37,782 bases of DNA from a virus: the IMG/VR virus record IMGVR_UViG_3300028008_000041, positions 1 through 37,782 of that record; one strand, given 5' to 3'. Shown piece by piece: positions 34,001 to 37,782 of the stretch. The notes under the pieces were generated by a model that was not told the DNA's origin, did no database searches, and saw only the letters and a program-made list of their open reading frames with translations. Every line of letters begins with the position of its first letter. The stretch's first letter is position 1. Made by a program: the position numbers and the translations under genes.

Positions 34001-34312
34001 GTAGCTAGATTAGTTGCTTACTTACGTGAAAAACTAGAAGCAGTTGGTAAGAACTTTATGTTTGAACCAAACGATACAATTACACGTAATGAAGTTAAAA
34101 ACGCTGTAGAGCAGTTATTAAATGATGTTACTGCTAAACGTGGTATTTACGATTACCTAGTTGTTTGTGATGAAACAAATAACACACCAGCAAGAATTGA
34201 TAGAAATGAACTTTATGTCGATATTGCTATTGAGCCAACTAAAGCTGTTGAGTTCATTTACATTCCAGTAAGAATTAAAAACACTGGAGAAATTGAAGCA
34301 GGTAATTTATAA
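31091..34312 (+). CDS. gp18: Contractile tail sheath protein gp18, greatly enlarged
   Basis: 1073 aa against 659 in T4. N terminus MALVSPGVEVSVVDESQYLP AATNSVPYLLIATTQ is the standard sheath start. The C-terminal ~280 residues carry the conserved sheath core: AAPGYPELIQNMVALNNDRN, YAAVFYPPARANDL, GYPWLAPAGNRRGLIDNV, LNPLTFIPGAGLTNYGNKTT, INVARLVAYLREKLEAVGKN FMFEPND and IEPTKAVEFIYIPVRIKNTGE. The middle (~120-740) is a string of beta insertions with repeated W-containing units such as GSLWQK...TWAV, GTYWYH...VHDGSAWKGY and GDLWID...QWVTID, which would decorate the outer sheath surface. It contracts to drive the tube through the envelope. A UUCG terminator follows. Confidence 0.93.
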   Translation: MALVSPGVEVSVVDESQYLPAATNSVPYLLIATTQNKVSGTGTGVATATTAANANKVQLVTSQRELATLYGNPFFYSTTNGTPLNGYELNEYGLLTAHSVLGVSNRAYIQRVDVDLAALSARLTRPVGDADDDAYWLDTAETLWGLFEWNKATGKFTNKVPHAITEATDLTGGVPKSAVGAVGDYAVVTTNTANPVYYKKSDNTWVLVGSDDWQNSHYSVQSGTTNPTLTAGHTIVINGITVTASGTTVTTLASDITSAGITGISASAVAGKLEIYADSDVTPEGSSADGAWTIVNGTGTLLTDLSITADTYYAPELTQAKHTSLPRWKTTDTAPRPTGSLWQKTTSVNQGASIVVKQYNEATDTWAVITVPLYADDATANKELDPAGGGRNVSANVVYGYLDWSENYTATIKLHVRSATGDTVVTSVNANPTLTNSDAFTISASAKNSTTMSTAVTATISGTTVQDFASAFNAAGVANTIASVTDGLLTIKHTQGGVIEIKETVGTPLQDAYGITSFDDLDKNARLKSDGTTVLLSNWNALTYEAKASEPTQDPANGTYWYHSVADEVDVLVHDGSAWKGYQTVTNDVRGFDLSNTSPNGPLVSASAPTLQSDKSALVYGDLWIDTSDLENYPLVKRWESVDGTDQWVTIDNADQTTENGILFADARWSTADVDPVTGDIATIKALALSNNLDIDAPKSTLYPAGTLLFNTRRSGYTVKQYKVDYFNSTTFPDDSLPTNKDAWVTVSGNKADGSPYMGRKAQRNIIVAAMKAGIDTNTDIREEQKAYNLLAAPGYPELIQNMVALNNDRNNTGFVIGDAPFRLADNSNDLADWATDASGTGADNEDGLVSNDPYAAVFYPPARANDLSGNAVVVPASHAMLRTIIRNDEVGYPWLAPAGNRRGLIDNVTALGYVDSATGEFVQVANREAVRDTLYENNLNPLTFIPGAGLTNYGNKTTAGATSALDRINVARLVAYLREKLEAVGKNFMFEPNDTITRNEVKNAVEQLLNDVTAKRGIYDYLVVCDETNNTPARIDRNELYVDIAIEPTKAVEFIYIPVRIKNTGEIEAGNL

Positions 34313-34339
34313 AATAGTATATTTATAATATACGCAGAT

Positions 34340-34363
34340 AATGGTTCTTCGGAGCCATTTTTT
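34340..34363 (+). terminator. Rho-independent terminator after gp18
   Basis: AATGGTTC and GAGCCATT form an 8-bp stem (one G-U) with a TTCG tetraloop closed by C-G, followed by six T's. Confidence 0.9.
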
Positions 34364-34377
34364 GTGACTGCATAGTG

Positions 34378-34385
34378 ATAAATAC
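34378..34385 (+). promoter_or_regulatory. T4-type late promoter (ATAAATAC) for tail tube
   Basis: GTGATAAATACTTGC lies 26 bases before the gp19 ATG. The leader it defines carries the very strong AAGAAGGAGATATACA ribosome-binding segment (34395-34410). Confidence 0.7.
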
Positions 34386-34411
34386 TTGCATAACAAGAAG
34401 GAGATATACAA

Positions 34412-35029
34412 ATGGCGGTTTCATCATTAACAAAAATGACTGTTCCTTTAGCGAGCGACCAGAGTGCATCAACACAAGGATTATTGATGCCAAAACTCAA
34501 GTACCGCTTTAGAACGGTATTTGAAAACTTCGGTGTTTCAACACCAAGAACAGAATTAACAAAGCAAGTAATGGACTTTACTAGACCATCAGTTTCGTTT
34601 GACGATATTACAATCGATCTTTATAACTCGAAAATGAGAATGGCTGGTAAGCATACTTGGGAAGATGTCTCAGTTAACTTACGTGACGATGCCGGTGGTA
34701 ACGTTGCTAAATTAGTTGGCGAGCAACTACAAAAACAATATGACTTTATGGAACAATCATCAGCTAGTTCTGGTATTGACTATAAATTCTTAACACGTTG
34801 TGAAATATTAGACGGTGGTAACGGTGCTAATGAGCCTGTAGTTTTAGAAACATGGGAACTATATGGTTGTTACCTAACAACAGTTAACTATAATGACTTA
34901 ACATATTCAGAGTCATCACCAGCAACTGTTACATTAAATATTAGGTTTGATAACGCAGTACAAACACCATTAGCAACAGGTGTTGGCGCAAGCGTTGGAA
35001 GAACATTAGGCACAGTAGTAACAGGCTAA
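34412..35029 (+). CDS. gp19: Tail tube protein gp19
   Basis: 205 aa (T4 163). After an N-terminal arm come MPKLKYRFRTVFENFGV, LTKQVMDFTRPSVSFDDITI DLYNSKMRMAGKHTWEDVSV, NLRDDAGGNVAKLVGEQLQK QYDF and a last strand SPATVTLNIRFDNAVQ, matching gp19-type tube monomers. It polymerises on the baseplate inside the sheath. A strong RBS and its own late promoter after the sheath terminator allow expression independent of gp18, as expected for an abundant virion protein. The short Gly/Thr tail is typical. Confidence 0.93.
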   Translation: MAVSSLTKMTVPLASDQSASTQGLLMPKLKYRFRTVFENFGVSTPRTELTKQVMDFTRPSVSFDDITIDLYNSKMRMAGKHTWEDVSVNLRDDAGGNVAKLVGEQLQKQYDFMEQSSASSGIDYKFLTRCEILDGGNGANEPVVLETWELYGCYLTTVNYNDLTYSESSPATVTLNIRFDNAVQTPLATGVGASVGRTLGTVVTG

Positions 35030-35035
35030 TAGATT

Positions 35036-36382
35036 ATGGCAGGCTTCTTCGATGACGTTCTGAAGGGGTTTCTAGGTAGTGACTATCTTAAAGATTATAG
35101 GCACGCCAGCAAAACATTTAGATCTGCTGGCTACGCCCTTGCTCCTAGACTCAAATATCTCTTCCATGTACATTTCAATATTAATACTACTGAAATACCT
35201 GGTCTTACGAAGTTATTTGGAGCCAGAGATACTTCACGTATCAGTGTTCTAACAAAATCAATACAATTACCTAACTATACGTTTGATGTTGATACTATGA
35301 ATCAGTACAACAGAAAACGAAATGTTCAAACAAAAATTAACTATGAACCAGTAACAATTGACTTTCACGATGACTCAAGTGATATTGTGAGATCATTATG
35401 GTTTTCATATTATAATTATTTTTATAAAGATCCAAGTCAAGGGTATGGTGGTAACCAAGCAACTCAGTCAACTAACAAAGACGCAGGCGGAGTACTATCT
35501 AATATAATTAGTGGAATTATTCCAAATTCAGCTGAAATTTTAACTGGAGGCGGAATAACAGGTGGCTTTGATGGTACATTTAATAGCGGAAATCCAGGTA
35601 ACAGTTCAGATCAAAATCTAAGAGACATATACGAAAAAGATAGAATTGGTAATGACTGGGGGTATATGGGAGAAGGTGTTGCTGGAGCTAAAAACAAACC
35701 TCAATTCTTTAGAGATATTACAATTTATGGCTTTAACCAACACAGCTTTGTTTCGTATACATTAATAAATCCAATCATTACAGAATTTAGACACGACACC
35801 TATGATTATTCTGCAGGTGGCGACACTATGACAAATGCAATGACTCTTAAATTTGAGTCAGTGAAATACGGTAGTGGTGCTATTGGCACTAGCCAAGTTC
35901 CAGGATTTGCAAACCCAGAACAATATGATACAGAACCTAGTTCACTAAGCCGTCCAGGATCAACTAACTCCTTCTTTGGTCAAGGCGGTCTTTTAGATGC
36001 AGGTGTGGGTACGTTTGAAGATCTAAGTCAAGGTAACATAATAGGTGCCGCAACTAAGGCCGCTAGAGGCATAGGCACATTTAAGAAAATGGATGATCCA
36101 AGTAAAGTCTTTAAGGAAGAAGCATTGGGAGAAGTCAAAGATGCTCTTAGAGATGGAAGTGCAGTAAAAGCAATTAACAATGGATTCGACTTTATAACTC
36201 CGCCTACGGGTAGTAGTACGCCAGCTCCGTTAGTAGAAAACGGTGTTGTCGTAGGTTCAAAAATACCCGGAATGACCGCAGTAATGAAAGAGATACCTAC
36301 GTCCAATGCAACTATTAGTGGTGGTGCAACACCTAATGCAAGAGTTACAAGTAACGGACAAAATGTAGGCACCAACAAATAA
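35036..36382 (+). CDS. Tail-tube-like structural protein (possible tube initiator)
   Basis: 448 aa. Residues ~25-150 resemble a diverged tube fold: APRLKYLFHVHFNINTTE, ISVLTKSIQLPNYTFDVD TMNQYNRKRNVQTKINYEPV TIDFHDDSSDIVRSLWFSYY NYFYKDP. A Gly/Asn-rich insertion follows (~140-200), then GNDWGYMGEGV, FFRDITIYGFNQHSFVSYTL INPIITEFRHDTYDYSAG. From ~290 the sequence is low-complexity Gly/Ser/Pro with no clear fold. Such proteins follow gp19 in marine T4-like phages. By position and fold it could be a gp48/gp54-type baseplate-tube initiator or a minor tube ring; this is not settled by sequence. Start 6 bases after the gp19 stop without a clear Shine-Dalgarno. Confidence 0.75.
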   Translation: MAGFFDDVLKGFLGSDYLKDYRHASKTFRSAGYALAPRLKYLFHVHFNINTTEIPGLTKLFGARDTSRISVLTKSIQLPNYTFDVDTMNQYNRKRNVQTKINYEPVTIDFHDDSSDIVRSLWFSYYNYFYKDPSQGYGGNQATQSTNKDAGGVLSNIISGIIPNSAEILTGGGITGGFDGTFNSGNPGNSSDQNLRDIYEKDRIGNDWGYMGEGVAGAKNKPQFFRDITIYGFNQHSFVSYTLINPIITEFRHDTYDYSAGGDTMTNAMTLKFESVKYGSGAIGTSQVPGFANPEQYDTEPSSLSRPGSTNSFFGQGGLLDAGVGTFEDLSQGNIIGAATKAARGIGTFKKMDDPSKVFKEEALGEVKDALRDGSAVKAINNGFDFITPPTGSSTPAPLVENGVVVGSKIPGMTAVMKEIPTSNATISGGATPNARVTSNGQNVGTNK

Positions 36383-36397
36383 AGGTTAAATAGAGTT

Positions 36398-36757
36398 ATG
36401 GGAACAGTTAATGTAAAAAAATCAACTACTGATTCGTCTATAATTTTATTTGATAAATTCTATAAAAAAGAAATTCAAGTAGATTCAGCAGACTACGATA
36501 TCGTACGAGCCTACTTTAGATCAATATATCAAGACCCATTGATAGCTGATGATTTTACAGCAGTAATATTCCAAATTGCTCAAGGATACAATCGTGATAT
36601 TCACGAGCTATTAGAAGAATTTAAAGGACAAGATGGAGTAACAGTTACATCTACTTTAGCATATTACCTTAACGGTTTAAGATCAAAAGCAACTTTAATT
36701 GGCGTCACAGCAGTACAACAACCAAATATCTATGCCGCCAGAAATGTGCAGGTATAG
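36398..36757 (+). CDS. Small protein of unknown function in tail/head-completion cluster
   Basis: 119 aa, soluble. N-terminal VKKSTTDSSIILFDKFYKKE, then VDSADYDIVRAYFRSIYQDP, IADDFTAVIFQIAQGYNRD, IHELLEEFKGQDGVTVTSTL AYYLNGLRSKATLIGV. The middle is a helical, acidic bundle; no catalytic motif. AAAGGT serves as weak Shine-Dalgarno. It lies between the tube-like protein and gp4 with only 15- and 3-base gaps, so it belongs to the virion operon; a small baseplate or connector factor is plausible. Not recognised. Confidence 0.75.
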   Translation: MGTVNVKKSTTDSSIILFDKFYKKEIQVDSADYDIVRAYFRSIYQDPLIADDFTAVIFQIAQGYNRDIHELLEEFKGQDGVTVTSTLAYYLNGLRSKATLIGVTAVQQPNIYAARNVQV

Positions 36758-36760
36758 TAA

Positions 36761-37195
36761 ATGGCAAGATTCCACAAAGGCAAATTCACAGTAAAAAACA
36801 TGGGAAAGTATGTGGGTAGTAAGATGCCTACATATAGATCTAGTTGGGAAAGTGCATTCATGCAGTTCTGTGATAGTCATCCTAGTGTAGTTAAGTGGGC
36901 TAGTGAATGTGTTAAAATCCCTTATATACACCCGTTTACAGGTAAACAAACTAATTACATTCCTGACTTTTTAGTCCAGTACCAAGACAAAACAGGTAAA
37001 TTAGTAACAGAGCTGGTAGAAATTAAACCAAAGAATCAAAGTATAATTGAAAGCAAAAATCAAAACCGTAAACTAGCGGAAACTGTTGCAGTTAATCATG
37101 CTAAATGGGAACAGGCTCAACGATGGTGTAAACAAAACGGACTACGTTTCAGAGTAGTTACAGAAGACGATATTTTTAGAAGTGGTGCGAGATAA
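36761..37195 (+). CDS. gp4: Head completion protein gp4 (gp50/gp65 family)
   Basis: 144 aa (T4 gp4 150). GKFTVKNMGKYVGSK, PTYRSSWESAFMQFCDSHPS VVKWASECVKIPYIHPFTGK, then the nuclease-like core YIPDFLVQY...LVEIKPKNQ (Asp...Glu-x-Lys), and NHAKWEQAQRWCKQNGLRFR VVTEDDIF. The D...ExK pattern is that of a restriction-endonuclease-like fold, known for this family. gp4 is needed to finish DNA-filled heads before tail joining. The stop overlaps the gp16 start (TAATG). Confidence 0.93.
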   Translation: MARFHKGKFTVKNMGKYVGSKMPTYRSSWESAFMQFCDSHPSVVKWASECVKIPYIHPFTGKQTNYIPDFLVQYQDKTGKLVTELVEIKPKNQSIIESKNQNRKLAETVAVNHAKWEQAQRWCKQNGLRFRVVTEDDIFRSGAR

Positions 37196-37698
37196 TGACA
37201 AAAAAATTAGAAGAGATCTTTAACTTAGATCCAAAAGAAGAAGTAGACGTAACAGAACCTTTACCTCAGGAAATAAAGGCTAAGCCACAGTTACCTCAGG
37301 AAACGTTAACAAATATAGAAAAGATCGAAGACGCACTACCTAGTGTCAAGGGACTAGAAGCAGGCGACAACGAAATGGACGACCTGGCAGACATGGCTAA
37401 AAATTCATACAAAGACTTAATGGACTTAGGTATGAATGTAGACTCACGCTTTTCATCTGAGATATTTGGTGTTGCTAGTGGACTACTAGGACATGCTATC
37501 ACAGCAAAGACAGCAAAGATAAACAAAAAACTACGCATGGTTGACCTACAACTTAAGAAAGCACAGTTAGATCAAAAAGAAAGACAACTGCAAGATAAAA
37601 GAAACGAGACAGATGATGTCGAGGAAGGTCAGGGAGTAGTACTTGATCGAAATGAATTACTAAAAGAGTTACTTAAGAAAGATGACCCAAAAGACTAA
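37195..37698 (+). CDS. gp16: Small terminase subunit gp16
   Basis: 167 aa (T4 164). Acidic, Pro-rich N terminus; the central helical part (MDDLADMAKNSYKDLMDLGM NVDSRFSSEIFGVASGLLGH AITAKTAKINKKLRMVDLQL) is the oligomerising coiled-coil region of gp16 homologues. The C terminus is charged with VVLDRNELLKELLK. It recognises DNA and regulates the large terminase gp17 during packaging. Start overlaps gp4 (TAATG). The large subunit is not seen; it may lie beyond the window. Confidence 0.85.
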   Translation: MTKKLEEIFNLDPKEEVDVTEPLPQEIKAKPQLPQETLTNIEKIEDALPSVKGLEAGDNEMDDLADMAKNSYKDLMDLGMNVDSRFSSEIFGVASGLLGHAITAKTAKINKKLRMVDLQLKKAQLDQKERQLQDKRNETDDVEEGQGVVLDRNELLKELLKKDDPKD

Positions 37699-37705
37699 TA
37701 CTAGC

Positions 37706-37713
37706 ATAAATAC
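37706..37713 (+). promoter_or_regulatory. T4-type late promoter (ATAAATAC)
   Basis: AGCATAAATACTGCC lies 22 bases before the ATG at 37736, with AGGGGAA (37720-37726) as Shine-Dalgarno. Confidence 0.65.
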
Positions 37714-37735
37714 TGCCATAGGGGAATAAATTATT

Positions 37736-37782
37736 ATGAAAACATTTACACAATATTTAACAGAGTCAGTTCAAACTTACTC
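37736..37782 (+). CDS. Start of a further late gene, truncated by window end
   Basis: Only 15 codons are visible: MKTFTQYLTESVQTY. The gene has its own late promoter and Shine-Dalgarno, so it is probably real. The first ten residues closely resemble the T4 capsid-targeting peptide (MKTYQEFIAE) and contain a gp21-type L-T-E site, so the product may be another internal head protein. It could also be another protein sharing such a start, and its position after gp16 does not rule out the large terminase. Confidence 0.6.
   Translation, partial: MKTFTQYLTESVQTY

Noticed and set aside
34395-34411. Possible expression-vector contamination at the T7-like ribosome-binding segment
   Set aside because: Flanks are phage sequence: a late promoter before and an intact gp19 after, with no other vector features.

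Overview
The window is a 37.8 kb piece of a tailed, contractile-tail phage of the T4 supergroup (T4-like myovirus), most likely an uncultured marine one. Recognisable T4-type virion genes are portal gp20, prohead protease gp21, scaffold gp22, major capsid gp23, neck gp13 and gp14, tail completion gp15, sheath gp18, tube gp19, head completion gp4 and small terminase gp16. The DNA is visibly AT-rich. Many genes are preceded by ATAAATAC, the T4-type late promoter element. The fibre proteins are of the Thr/Ser/Gly/Ala-rich modular type common in marine myoviruses. No host-derived photosynthesis gene, tRNA, integrase or CRISPR array was seen, so the host cannot be named.

Layout. (1) 1-7332: end of a tape-measure-like gene, then the head module gp20 - small ORF - acidic core protein - gp21 - gp22 - gp23, closed by a terminator. 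(2) About 7350-23813: a 16 kb plus-strand adhesion/fibre island of small virion proteins, a PKD-like giant protein, a 1508-aa repeat fibre and several shorter fibres that share modules. It is bracketed by two distantly similar Rossmann-type (DUF115/sialyltransferase-like) proteins. (3) 23817-26769: minus-strand operon gp14 - gp15 - Nudix hydrolase. (4) 26811-28267: a consensus sigma-70 promoter driving two unknown genes. (5) 28287-30977: gp13, a very basic protein with an apparent capsid-targeting peptide, then an early-type promoter with DexA-like exonuclease and dNMP kinase (gp1), and a convergent HNH endonuclease. (6) 31041-37782: sheath, tube, tube-like protein, unknown, gp4, gp16 and the start of a further gene.

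How it works together. Most genes build the virion late in infection from scattered ATAAATAC promoters, usually followed within about 15-40 nt by a Shine-Dalgarno and start codon. Two small operons for DNA/nucleotide metabolism and unknown functions are instead placed under vegetative host-type promoters and would be expressed early inside an otherwise late region. The most interesting points are a hairpin with a late promoter in its loop (T4 gene e-like translational timing), predicted leaderless transcripts, the capsid-targeted basic protein, the inverted neck genes, the two enzyme-like genes in the fibre island, and extensive module sharing between fibre, neck and sheath proteins.
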